This document shows positions 44,099 to 52,226 of a stretch of DNA of 64,000 nt, piece by piece; position 1 is the stretch's first letter, and the number at the start of each line of letters is the position of its first letter. The stretch is from JBFHNV01 sp041593595. GTDB lineage: Bacteria > Pseudomonadota > Gammaproteobacteria > HK1. The position numbers and the translations under genes are program-made. The DNA lies in contig JBFHNV010000003.1 of assembly GCA_041593595.1 (NCBI GenBank), positions 1 through 64,000 of the forward strand, given 5' to 3'. The notes under the pieces are model-generated. The model searched no databases. It had not been told where the DNA came from and worked only from the letters and a program-made list of their open reading frames with translations.

Positions 44099-44956
44099 CT
44101 AACCCTGAAACGCGTCGTGGCCCCTTCGGTACTGGCGGTTGTTCTGTGCCGGATTGCGGTTCACCAGCGGCCGCCCGTACATGGGGTGGGTCATGCTGCG
44201 CACCTCGTGCTGGATCTGGAACAGCGGCTCGCCGCCGTCCGGGTCCACGATGTGCTCGAAGCGGTACTGGCAGGGATCGGACTCCTCGCTGACGAGCCCA
44301 CGCTCCTCGAGCCGCGAGTGCACGCCGCTGAAGTCCGCCACGTAGACGGCGATGTGGTGGCCGTCGTAATCGGGGACAGGCCCGTCGGTCTCCAGGTACT
44401 CGATGGCCTGCTCGCCGCCCACCGCGGCCCGGGCCAGCCGGCCGCGGTTGCCCGCCACCACCTCCGCCGGCGCGTCCATCACCTCACGGTAGAAGCGCGC
44501 GATGCCGTCGGCCGTGCCCGCCGGCACGTGGAAGCGCACGTAGGGCATGCCCAGCGTCATGGTGCCGAACAGCCCCGGCGGATGCGCGTCCAGGCGGTTG
44601 CCCCAGGGGCAGGTGATCTCCAGGTGACCGTTCGCGTCGCGCCATGCGAGCCGCGAGTCGCCGAGCAGTGGCGCGACGCGCTCGAGGCGCGCCGTCAGCT
44701 CGTCGATGGACGGCACCACGATGCCGGTGACCCCGCGCAGCACCTGGGGCTTCGCCACCGGCAGGTGGAACTGCTGGCGGCCCAGGTTGATCCACATGTT
44801 GCGCATGCCGAAGTCGATGTACGGATCGCGGGTGAAGCCCATGCCCGTGACGTAGAACAGGTGCGCCATGGACTGGTCGGGCACGGTGACGTTCACGTGC
44901 TCCAGCGCCACGATGTTGCCCACGTCCTCGGCGCTGCGATCGAAAGCCTGGCTCAT
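44099..44956 (-). CDS. VOC (glyoxalase/dioxygenase) family protein
   Basis: The 285-residue protein has two VOC modules. The first begins VALEHVNVTVPDQSMAHLFYVTGMGFT (about 16-42), and the second contains VRFHVPAGTADGIARFYREVMDAP and YDGHHIAVYVADFSGVHSRLEE. Metal ligands of the His/Glu type are plausible (H20, H202 region), but not all are certain. The fold covers glyoxalase I, extradiol dioxygenases and resistance proteins; the substrate is unknown. It converges with gspE. Confidence 0.8.
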   Translation of the reverse strand: MSQAFDRSAEDVGNIVALEHVNVTVPDQSMAHLFYVTGMGFTRDPYIDFGMRNMWINLGRQQFHLPVAKPQVLRGVTGIVVPSIDELTARLERVAPLLGDSRLAWRDANGHLEITCPWGNRLDAHPPGLFGTMTLGMPYVRFHVPAGTADGIARFYREVMDAPAEVVAGNRGRLARAAVGGEQAIEYLETDGPVPDYDGHHIAVYVADFSGVHSRLEERGLVSEESDPCQYRFEHIVDPDGGEPLFQIQHEVRSMTHPMYGRPLVNRNPAQNNRQYRRGHDAFQG

Positions 44957-45084
44957 GGCGGGCGCCCCGGTGGTGTGACGGGAGCGATTATTGCAGCTTT
45001 CATGGCCGTTTTCGGGCCGGCGGCGAGGCGTTTTCGAGGCCCGCCGTCACGCCGCCGGCAGGCGGCCGGGGCAGCCCGCCCGGG

Positions 45085-45456
45085 TCATTCCTTGCAGATC
45101 GCGTAGGTCCCCACCGCCTTGGCCGGACCGGCGTCGGTCTTCGTACCCTTGGTGCGCACCACCGCCCACTGGGCGAACTTGTCGGTGCAGTCGCCCACCG
45201 GCAGGGGCCGGGCCTGGTGGGCGCCGGCGAAGGACACTTCCACCACCAGCTTGTCGCCCGAGGGCTCCGCCGTGCGGCAGATCTCGATGCGCGTGTTGCG
45301 TTTGCCCTTGATGTCGGTGGTGATCGTCTCGGACTCGGCGTCTGCGTGCTCGTGGGACCAGGGCTGGGCGGCCGCGCAACCGGCGGCCCGGGCGGTGCCG
45401 GCACCCAGGCCGGCGGTCAGGGCGAGGATCAGGGCGAGTCGGCACAGCGTGGTCAT
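45085..45456 (-). CDS. small periplasmic protein, unknown function
   Basis: The 123-residue product has a signal peptide (MTTLCRLALILALTAGLGAG) and a beta-rich mature part with three cysteines (GCAAAQP, IEICRTAEP, GDCTDKF) plus a C-terminal TYAICKE. The four Cys could form two disulfides. No family is recognised. AGGAGG upstream supports this ATG. It is downstream of, and on the same strand as, the frameshifted Rap1a-like gene, and both encode small periplasmic Cys-containing proteins. Confidence 0.65.
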   Translation of the reverse strand: MTTLCRLALILALTAGLGAGTARAAGCAAAQPWSHEHADAESETITTDIKGKRNTRIEICRTAEPSGDKLVVEVSFAGAHQARPLPVGDCTDKFAQWAVVRTKGTKTDAGPAKAVGTYAICKE

Positions 45457-45526
45457 CGGGGAGCAGCCTCCTGAGGGGTCTCCAGGCACCCGCGGTTACA
45501 GGCGGCACGGGCGCCGCGGCGCGTAT

Positions 45527-46019
45527 TCAACGCCTGGCGAGTGCGTCGTGCAACAGGCGCGGATGAGGGTTCCGTAAGCCCGCGGCGAGGGCCCCGCCCC
45601 GCTCCCGCGAGTGGCGCTCGCCGGGCGCCGTGGGCGGCCGGGGCGCCGGCTGCGGGCAGGGAAACGCGCCGGCCAGGGCCGCGCGCACCTCTCCCGACGC
45701 CGCCCGGATGCCGCGGGAGGCATCCCGGTGCAGGTGGCTCAGGAACAGCAGCCGGACCTGCTCGGGCTGGATCCCCGGCGGCGGACAGGGGACCTCGACG
45801 TCGAGGCGCGCCAGCGCCGCGCGCACCGCCAGGTCGCGCAGGGTGTCCACCGCGCCGACGAGGTAGCCGATGCAGCTGGCCCGCAGCGCGCCCTTGCCCA
45901 GGCACCAGGCCCGCAGCCGCTCGGCGCTGGCGAACCCGCCCCCCCGCGCCCGGCGCGGGCTGCGCCGGAGCGGCCGGTGCCACCAGCAGGGCCAGCAGCG
46001 CCGCGGTCCATCGTCTCAT
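45527..46019 (-). pseudogene. Rap1a/Tai-like exported protein, frameshifted at a G7 run
   Basis: The signal peptide MRRWTAALLALLVAPAAPAQ is in one frame and the mature protein in another. The break is exactly at a run of seven G on the coding strand (C7 at 45939-45945); six G would join them. The rejoined protein has CIGYLVGAVDTLRDL, then CPPPGIQPEQVRLLFLSHLH and AGAFPCPQP. This matches the Rap1a/Tai family pattern of C..GY..G..D, C.P......Q and a final FPC. Members include T6SS immunity proteins and unrelated periplasmic proteins. It may be phase variable, decayed or a sequencing error. Confidence 0.6.
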
Positions 46020-46215
46020 GGCGCTTCCCTCCCCTGGCGTCCGCCCGCGCCGCAATGCACGGGCGACCCCGCCGCCGCTCCATCTCGATGGGTGCGCAGG
46101 CCCGCTAAAGCCGTCGCGCCCGGCGGCCGATACCCAGGATGCGGGTGTGGCCGCATGGCGCGGGCCGCTGCCGCGAGCGCCGCTTCCGTCCGACCTGCTG
46201 CGAGGTCATGCGATC

Positions 46216-46662
46216 ATGGCTCGGGACACCTCAGAGTCCTTCGGGGATACCAACTTCGGCCAGCTGCCGCTGCTCGGGTACTACGAGCAACGCCGCCGCT
46301 ATCCGCGCGTCGACGTGTCGCTGCCGGCCATCCTGACCACGAACGACCACCGGGTGCTCAAGGCCTGGGTGCGCAACGTCTCCACGGACGGGCTGCAGGT
46401 GCGCTGCGATCCGGAGACGGCGCGCGCGCTGCATCCGCAGGCGACGCAGATCGCACCCGGGCGCCAGCCCGGCGTATTGCTGCGCTTCGACCTGCCCCTG
46501 GAGCGCGGCGACTGCACCATCGCCACCCGCGGGCGGATCTGCTACATGGCGGCGCGCAGCAAGGATCAGATCGCCTTCGGCGTCCAGTTCATGGAACTGG
46601 GCCTGGACGCGAAGCAGGCCCTCACGACGTTCATCACCGAATCGCTGCGGCCCCGGGAGTGA
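46216..46662 (+). CDS. PilZ domain c-di-GMP-binding protein
   Basis: The 148-residue protein carries a full PilZ signature. RRRYPRVDVSLPAIL (about 26-40) gives the RxxxR motif, NVSTDGLQVRC (about 55-65) gives the (D/N)xSxxG motif, and KDQIAFGVQFMEL closes the barrel. It should bind c-di-GMP and relay it to motility, polysaccharide or secretion machinery. ATG 46216 lies before the acidic N-terminal extension. No partner gene is adjacent. Confidence 0.88.
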   Translation: MARDTSESFGDTNFGQLPLLGYYEQRRRYPRVDVSLPAILTTNDHRVLKAWVRNVSTDGLQVRCDPETARALHPQATQIAPGRQPGVLLRFDLPLERGDCTIATRGRICYMAARSKDQIAFGVQFMELGLDAKQALTTFITESLRPRE

Positions 46663-46705
46663 GCCGCTTTTCCGAATCGTGCTACATGACTGTCGCGATG
46701 CGGAT

Positions 46706-46907
46706 GTGGGCACGGGTCGCCGCGCCCCGCCGTGGACCCGTCCGTGGGGGCCCGAGGGCGGCCCGCTACGCGGCGCTGTCCTGCGCCGCTTGCGGGGCCG
46801 GGGCCGGCCGTCCGTGGCGGGCCCGCTGGGCGGGCGAAAGGTCCACTGACACTTTCGCTGGCTCCGCCTCGCCCCTGCCGCTTACGGGCACAGCGACCCG
46901 TGCCCAC
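46706..46907. repeat. 15-bp perfect inverted repeat spanning about 200 bp
   Basis: GTGGGCACGGGTCGC at 46706-46720 is repeated in inverse orientation at 46893-46907. The right copy also forms a local hairpin, GGGCAC with GTGCCC. The enclosed 170 bp is non-coding and very GC-rich. It may be a degenerate mobile element or a composite repeat. Confidence 0.45.
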
Positions 46908-46992
46908 AGCCTCCCTGGACGTTGATCTGCACTTCGGAACGGCTACCTGGCATTCCGGGACGCCCGCGGCGTCGCTGCGGCGCCGATTGCCT

Positions 46993-47114
46993 GCTCTCCC
47001 TCACCCTGCCCTCTCCCCGCCCGCGGAGAGAGGGCCAGGGCATGCAGCGACCGCGTCACGCCGGGTCCCGTGACTCCCTCTCCCCGCTTGCGGGGAGAGC
47101 GCAGGGGGTGAGGG
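46993..47114. repeat. pair of CCCTCTCCCC hairpin repeats
   Basis: CTCTCCCTCACCCTGCCCTC precedes a hairpin CCCTCTC/GAGAGAGGG. A second copy has CTCTCCCCGC and GCGGGGAGAG around a two-base loop (47078-47099), followed by GGGGGTGAGGGGC. The two copies are partly inverted relative to each other. This is a familiar style of dispersed intergenic repeat. Confidence 0.6.
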
Positions 47115-47125
47115 GCATCACCGGC

Positions 47126-47131
47126 TAGAAT
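47126..47131 (+). promoter_or_regulatory. -10 box placed for a leaderless transcript
   Basis: TAGAAT ends six bases before the ATG at 47138, and no Shine-Dalgarno sequence fits between. Transcription would begin at about the start codon. No -35 box is evident. Confidence 0.4.
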
Positions 47132-47137
47132 CCGCCA

Positions 47138-48772
47138 ATGCCCGCCCCGCGCATGGACGACTACGACGCGGCCTGGGCCGCGCACCGCCTGGCCACGCCG
47201 GAGACCTTCAACTTCGCCGGCGACGTGGTGGACCGCTGGGCGCGGGATCCGCAGCGCACCGCGCTGGTGTGGTGCGACGCCGCCGGCGCCGAGCGCCGCC
47301 TCACCTTCGCCCAGGTATCCGACGAGAGCGCGCGGGTCGCGGCATGGCTCGCGGATCGCGGCGTCGCGAAGGGCGATCGCGTGGTGGTCATGCTGCCGCG
47401 CATCCCCGAGTGGCAGGTCTCCATGGTGGCGTGCCTGCGCCTCGGCGCAGTGCCCATCCCCTGCATCACCATGCTCACCGCCCGCGACGTGGCCTACCGG
47501 GTGCGCCACTCGGGGGCGGTGGCCGCGATCACCGTGCGTGAGGCCACGGCCAAGTTCGCGGACGCCACCGCCTTCACCGCGGCGCTGTGCGTCGGCGGTG
47601 CCGCGGACGGCTGGAGCGACTGGGCCGAGGCCCACGATCACGCCGAGCGCGCCGCGCCGACCCGGGTGGCGGCGGAGGAACCGGCGGTCATGTACTACAC
47701 CTCCGGCTCCACCGGCATGCCCAAGGGCGTGCTGCACGCGTCCCGCGCCATCCACGCCTGGCGCGTCTCGGCGCAGTACTGGCTGACCCTCACGCCGGAC
47801 GACGTCATGTGGTGCACCGCGGACACCGGCTGGTCCAAGGCCGGCACCAGCATCCTGTTCGGCCCCTGGAGCCAGGGCTCGGCGGTGCTGTTCCACGAGG
47901 GCCCCTTCGACGCGCGGCGGCGCTTCGAGCTGCTGGCACGCCACCGCGTCACCGTGTTCTGCGCCGCGGCCACGGAGCTGCGCCGGCTGGTGCGCGAGGA
48001 CGTGAGCGGCCACGACCTGTCGGCGCTGCGCCTCACCGTATCCGCCGGCGAGTCGGTGAATCCCGAGGTGCTGCAGGCCTGGCAGCGGCTCGTGGGCGTG
48101 CCGCTGCTGGACGGCTACGGGCAGACCGAGACCCTGATGACGGTGCTCAACTACCCCGGCATGCCCGTGAAGCCCGGCTCCATGGGCCGACCGCTGCCCG
48201 GCATCGAGGCGGCGGTGCTCGCCGACGACGGCAGCGTCGCCACGCGCGACACCCGCGGGCGGCTCCTGATCCGTGACTCGAGCCCGCAGCTCATGCTCGG
48301 CTACTTCGGCGATCCCGATCGCAGCGCGGCGCAGTTCCTGGATGCGCGCGGCGCACGCTGGTTCGTTACCGGCGACACGGTCACCGCCGACGCCGACGGC
48401 TACCTCTTCTACGTGGGGCGCGACGACGACGTGATCGGCTCGTCCGGCTACCGCATCGGCCCCCAGGAGGTGGAGAACGCCCTCATCGAGCACCCGGCGG
48501 TGCAGGAGTCCGCGGTCATCGGGGTGCCGGACCCGGAGCGCGGCGAGGTGGTGAAGGCGTACGTGGTGCTGGCGCCGGGCCACGCCGCCAGCGACGCCCT
48601 CGCCGAGGCGCTCAAGGCCCACGTGCGCGCACTCACCGCGCCGTACAAGTACCCGCGTCGCATCGAGTTCGTGGACGATCTGCCGAAGACCGTGTCCGGG
48701 AAGATCCAGCGCGCCCTGCTGCGCGAGCGAGAGCGTGCCCGCGTTTCGAACGAGGCCGGGCGCCACCAGTGA
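47138..48772 (+). CDS. acyl-CoA synthetase (AMP-forming)
   Basis: The 544-residue enzyme activates a carboxylic acid with ATP and CoA. Adenylate-forming motifs in order are the P-loop YYTSGSTGMPKGVLH (about 186-200), LLDGYGQTETLM (about 324-335), FVTGDTVTADADGYLFYVGR (about 409-428) and the catalytic lysine in LPKTVSGKIQR (about 515-525). It resembles medium-chain/benzoate-type (ACSM-like) ligases. MPAPR at 47138 is favoured by the -10 box just upstream; the Met at 47153 is an alternative. nrdJ follows after 20 bp, an unusual pairing. Confidence 0.9.
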   Translation: MPAPRMDDYDAAWAAHRLATPETFNFAGDVVDRWARDPQRTALVWCDAAGAERRLTFAQVSDESARVAAWLADRGVAKGDRVVVMLPRIPEWQVSMVACLRLGAVPIPCITMLTARDVAYRVRHSGAVAAITVREATAKFADATAFTAALCVGGAADGWSDWAEAHDHAERAAPTRVAAEEPAVMYYTSGSTGMPKGVLHASRAIHAWRVSAQYWLTLTPDDVMWCTADTGWSKAGTSILFGPWSQGSAVLFHEGPFDARRRFELLARHRVTVFCAAATELRRLVREDVSGHDLSALRLTVSAGESVNPEVLQAWQRLVGVPLLDGYGQTETLMTVLNYPGMPVKPGSMGRPLPGIEAAVLADDGSVATRDTRGRLLIRDSSPQLMLGYFGDPDRSAAQFLDARGARWFVTGDTVTADADGYLFYVGRDDDVIGSSGYRIGPQEVENALIEHPAVQESAVIGVPDPERGEVVKAYVVLAPGHAASDALAEALKAHVRALTAPYKYPRRIEFVDDLPKTVSGKIQRALLRERERARVSNEAGRHQ

Positions 48773-48792
48773 CGCCCGGTGAGTGAAGCCAC

Positions 48793-50568
48793 ATGAACGA
48801 ACCCATGTCCCAGGACGTCACCCGCCATGTCTGGCACGCCAAGTACTGCCTGCGCGAGGACGGGCGCGAGGAGCGGAGCCTGGACGACACCTGGCGCCGG
48901 GTCGCGGACGCGCTGGCCCGTGCGGAACCGACGGCGGATCGCGCCGCGTGGGCGCAGCGCTTCCACGCGCTGCTCGCGAGCGGCGCATTTCTGCCGGGCG
49001 GGCGCATCATCGCCGGCGCCGGCACCGGCCGGCGTGTGACCCTGTTCAACTGCTTCGTCATGGGCCGGATGGAGGACTCCATCGACGGCATCCTGCACGG
49101 CCTGCACGAGGGCGCCGTGACCATGCACCAGGGCGGCGGCGTGGGCTACGACTTCTCCGCGCTGCGTCCGCAAGGCGCCCCCGCCCACGGCACCGGCGGC
49201 CAGGCGTCCGGGCCGGTGTCCTTCATGGAGATCTGGGACACCACCTGCCGCACGCTGCTGTCCACCAGCGCGCGGCGCGGCGCCATGATGGCGACCCTCG
49301 ACTGCCGCCACCCGGACGTGGAGACCTTCATCGACGCCAAGCGCGCGCCGGGCGTGCTCACCAACTTCAACGTCTCGGTGCTGGTGAGCGACGCGTTCAT
49401 GGAAGCAGTGTCCGCCGGCGGTGAATGGCGGCTCGCTTTCCCGCCCCCGGGCGTGGACCCGCCACCGGGCGAGGCGCGCATCGAGCGCACGATTCAGGCA
49501 CGCGATCTGTGGAACCGCCTCATGCGCGCCGCCTACGACAGCGCCGAGCCGGGGGTGCTGTTCGTGGACCGCATCAACGCCATGAACAATCTCGCGTACC
49601 GCGAGCACATCACCGCCACCAACCCCTGCGGCGAGATCCCGCTGCCGCCCTACGGCGCCTGCAACCTGGGCTCGCTCAACCTGGTGGCCTTCGTGCGCCG
49701 GCCCTTCGACGACGACGCCTGCCTCGATCACGTGGCGCTGGCCGCGGCCGCCACGCTGGCCACCCGCATGCTGGACAACGTGGTGGACGTGTCCGGCTTC
49801 CCCCTGTCGCAGCAGGCGGAGCAGGCCCACGGGACGCGGCGCCTGGGTCTCGGCGTCACCGGGCTGGCCGATGCGCTGCTCATGCTGGGGCTGCGCTACG
49901 GCAGCGAGGCGGCCTGCGAGGCCGCCGCCGGCATGATGCGCACCGTGTGTCACGCGGCCTACCGCGCCTCGGTGGCCCTCGCCCGCGAGCGCGGCCCGTT
50001 CCCCTTCCTGGAGCGCGAGCCCTACCTGGCCGCGCCCTTCGTGCACGCGCTGCCCGGCGACGTGCGCGACGGCATCGCGCGCCACGGCATCCGCAACTCG
50101 CACCTCACCGCCATCGCCCCGGCGGGCACCATCAGCCTGCTGGCGGGCGGCGTGTCCAGCGGCGTGGAGCCGGTGTTCGCCGCGAGCTACCGCCGCCAGG
50201 TCCTGGACGAGCACGGCGAGGCGCGCGCGTTCCAGGTCCAGGACCCGGCGGTGCGTGCCTGGCGCGCCCGCGGCGAGTCCGGGCTGCCGCCGCACTTCGT
50301 GGACATCAACGGCGTCGCCCCTGGCGAGCAGCTCGCCACCCAGGCGGCGCTGCAGGCCCACGTGGACAGCGCCATCTCGAAGACCGTCACGGTGCCGGCC
50401 GCTTTCGAGTTCGAGTCCTTCCGCTCCGTGTACGAGCGCGCCCACGCCCTCGGCCTCAAGGGCTGCACCGTGTACCGCCCGAGCGCGGTGCGCGGCTCGG
50501 TGATGGACTTGAGCGAGGCCGCCGCCGAGGGGCCTCACTGCTGCTCGCTGGAGCGCGAGACCGGGTAG
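48793..50568 (+). CDS. nrdJ: adenosylcobalamin-dependent (class II) ribonucleotide reductase
   Basis: The 591-residue enzyme reduces ribonucleotides to deoxyribonucleotides using a B12-generated thiyl radical, without oxygen. Active-site motifs are FNCFVMG (about 75-81), ATNPCGEIPLPPYGACNLGSLNL (about 275-297) and the C-terminal CCSLERETG with the redox Cys pair. GGGVGYDFSALRP and HLTAIAPAGTISLLAGGVSS are also characteristic. No ATP-cone is present. There is no cobalamin riboswitch in the 20-bp gap upstream, so it probably shares transcription with the acyl-CoA synthetase. Confidence 0.93.
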   Translation: MNEPMSQDVTRHVWHAKYCLREDGREERSLDDTWRRVADALARAEPTADRAAWAQRFHALLASGAFLPGGRIIAGAGTGRRVTLFNCFVMGRMEDSIDGILHGLHEGAVTMHQGGGVGYDFSALRPQGAPAHGTGGQASGPVSFMEIWDTTCRTLLSTSARRGAMMATLDCRHPDVETFIDAKRAPGVLTNFNVSVLVSDAFMEAVSAGGEWRLAFPPPGVDPPPGEARIERTIQARDLWNRLMRAAYDSAEPGVLFVDRINAMNNLAYREHITATNPCGEIPLPPYGACNLGSLNLVAFVRRPFDDDACLDHVALAAAATLATRMLDNVVDVSGFPLSQQAEQAHGTRRLGLGVTGLADALLMLGLRYGSEAACEAAAGMMRTVCHAAYRASVALARERGPFPFLEREPYLAAPFVHALPGDVRDGIARHGIRNSHLTAIAPAGTISLLAGGVSSGVEPVFAASYRRQVLDEHGEARAFQVQDPAVRAWRARGESGLPPHFVDINGVAPGEQLATQAALQAHVDSAISKTVTVPAAFEFESFRSVYERAHALGLKGCTVYRPSAVRGSVMDLSEAAAEGPHCCSLERETG

Positions 50569-51022
50569 ACGCCGTCGCGCCGGGCGCCGCCCCGCTCGTG
50601 CCAATGCTCCGGCTTCCCGGCGCAGGGTGGGCATGAGGGAACACACGGCCTCGCGTAACCCCTGCGCGGCGCGTGCCCGGTCGCCACGTGATCCGGCGGG
50701 CGATCGTGGCCGACCGGGCGACCGTCGGCGCCGTGCTCCATGCCCGTGAAGACGGCGCCCCCCATGCCGGTGCTGTCCTCGCCCCGGCTCAGGGGGAGCC
50801 GGCCGCGCCGGCGAGGGTCGCGCCGGCCTGCCGACCCCGGCCCCGCTCGCGGGCCGGGTCCGGGTCCTACCGTTCGCGCGCATCCCGGGGCCACACCCGC
50901 GGCCGCCGGCACGCCCCGGCGGCTTTGACTTGCGCGTCGGCGTCGTGGATCAATCGGCCACGGCACCGCCCTGGGCAGCCACCGGGGCCGCCGGGAGACC
51001 ACCAACTCGGGAGAAGGAGACC
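50569..51022. other. 454-bp intergenic region before the transporter operon
   Basis: I see no gene or clear riboswitch. A TTGACT at 50925-50930 could be a -35 box, but the sequence 16-18 bp later is a poor -10. The region should hold the promoter of the 51-64 kb cluster. A GAAGGAGA box precedes the first gene. Confidence 0.4.
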
Positions 51023-52120
51023 ATGAACCAGAACGACAACCGTTACCGGCTGAACGGCCGCCCCGTCACCCGGCGCGAGCTGCTCAAGGGGGCGGCCGCC
51101 GGCGCCGCGGTGGCCGGCTTCCCGGCAATCGTGCGCGCCGCCAGCGACCGCAAGATCGTGATCCGCGATCCGGGCGGTCCGTTCACGCCCGGCTTCGCCG
51201 CCGCCTACTACGAGCCCTTCACCAAGGACACCGGCATCACCGCCATGGGCGTGCAGGGGCCGCACGAGCCGACCGGCATGATCCGGGCCATGATCGAGGC
51301 CAAGAACTACACCTGGGACATGGCGCTGCTGAGCAAGTCCTCGCACAAGTCCCTGGTCCAGATCGGCTACCTGGAGCCGGTCAGCGGCCCCGGCGGCCCG
51401 GGTCCCAACGTCAGCAAGATTCCGGAGAACATGCGCGGCGAGTTCATCGTCGGCAACGACGTGTACGCGACCATCATGTGCTATCGCACCGACACGCCGC
51501 TCGCCAAGAACCCGCCGAAGAACTGGGCGGATTTCTGGGACGTGGAGAAGTTCCCCGGGGTGCGCTCGATGCACAAGCACCCGTTCGACACCCTGGAGTT
51601 CGCGCTGATGGCGGACGGGGTCGCGCCCGACAAGCTCTACCCGCTGGACGTGGACCGCGCCTTCAAGTCCCTCGATCGGATCAAGCCCCACGTCAACATC
51701 TGGTGGACCGGCGGTGCCCAGACCTCGCAGCTGCTGAAGACCGGCGAGGTGGACCTCCTCTACACCTGGAACGGCCGGGCCCAGGTCGCCAAGGACGACG
51801 GCGCGCCGGTGGAGTTCGTCTGGAACCAGGGCATGTGGACCTTCGAGGGCTGGTGCATCCTCAAGGGCGGGCCCAACATCGATCTCTGCCGCGAGTTCAT
51901 CGAGTACGCCGCCCAGGCCTCCGCTCAGGCGCGGTACACGCCCCACGTGGCGTACGGCCCCACCAACCCGGGCGCCTACGACCACATCGATGCAGAGCGC
52001 GCCAAGGTGCTGCCCACCAACCCCAAGTACCTCCCGAACCTGGTGGAGGCGGACGACGAGTACTGGGGGAAGAACAAGGAACAGATCGGCGAGCGCTTCA
52101 ACGCCTGGCTGATCGCCTGA
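51023..52120 (+). CDS. ABC transporter substrate-binding protein (PotD/PotF-like), Tat-exported
   Basis: The 365-residue binding protein has a twin-arginine-type leader, with TRRELLKGAAAGAAVAGFPA (about 16-35) followed by an Ala-rich cut region. The mature part looks like a spermidine/putrescine-type periplasmic protein: FTKDTGITAMGVQGP near the N-terminus, NWADFWDVEKFPGVRSM (about 169-185) and QGMWTFEGWCILKGGPN. Tat export of binding proteins is unusual but known in this family. Ligand could be a polyamine, guanidino compound or amino-acid conjugate. GAAGGAGA supports the ATG. Confidence 0.9.
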   Translation: MNQNDNRYRLNGRPVTRRELLKGAAAGAAVAGFPAIVRAASDRKIVIRDPGGPFTPGFAAAYYEPFTKDTGITAMGVQGPHEPTGMIRAMIEAKNYTWDMALLSKSSHKSLVQIGYLEPVSGPGGPGPNVSKIPENMRGEFIVGNDVYATIMCYRTDTPLAKNPPKNWADFWDVEKFPGVRSMHKHPFDTLEFALMADGVAPDKLYPLDVDRAFKSLDRIKPHVNIWWTGGAQTSQLLKTGEVDLLYTWNGRAQVAKDDGAPVEFVWNQGMWTFEGWCILKGGPNIDLCREFIEYAAQASAQARYTPHVAYGPTNPGAYDHIDAERAKVLPTNPKYLPNLVEADDEYWGKNKEQIGERFNAWLIA

Positions 52121-52133
52121 TCCACCGTGCATG

Positions 52134-52200
52134 CGGCGGCCCGCGCGGCGGGCCGCCGTCTCCCGGGCGAATGCCGCGCCGACCGCGGCGCGGCATTCGC
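52134..52200 (+). terminator. two perfect hairpins between the binding-protein and ATPase genes
   Basis: CGGCGGCCCGC pairs with GCGGGCCGCCG around three bases (52134-52158). GCGAATGCCGCGCC pairs with GGCGCGGCATTCGC around six bases (52167-52200). Both stems are perfect, 11 and 14 bp. No T-run follows. They probably protect the binding-protein mRNA from 3' decay and attenuate transcription into the rest of the operon. Confidence 0.6.
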
Positions 52201-52226
52201 TCGCGAGCGCAGAGAGGCCGGCCGGG

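Larger units (their letters stand above)
46663..47137. other. 475-bp intergenic region with inverted repeats
   Basis: There is no gene. It contains the spaced inverted repeat at 46706-46907, the hairpin-repeat pair at 46993-47114 and a -10-like box directly before the next start. Confidence 0.55.

Noticed and set aside
48773..48792. Cobalamin riboswitch expected before nrdJ
   Set aside because: The gap to the upstream gene is only 20 bp, too short for a B12 aptamer.
48448..50883. 811-codon minus-strand frame opposite nrdJ
   Set aside because: Shadow; nrdJ on the plus strand has all active-site motifs.
50890..51022. Possible guanidine or polyamine riboswitch before the transporter operon
   Set aside because: I could not find the conserved loops of the ykkC/guanidine classes or a pseudoknot; only GC-rich sequence is visible.
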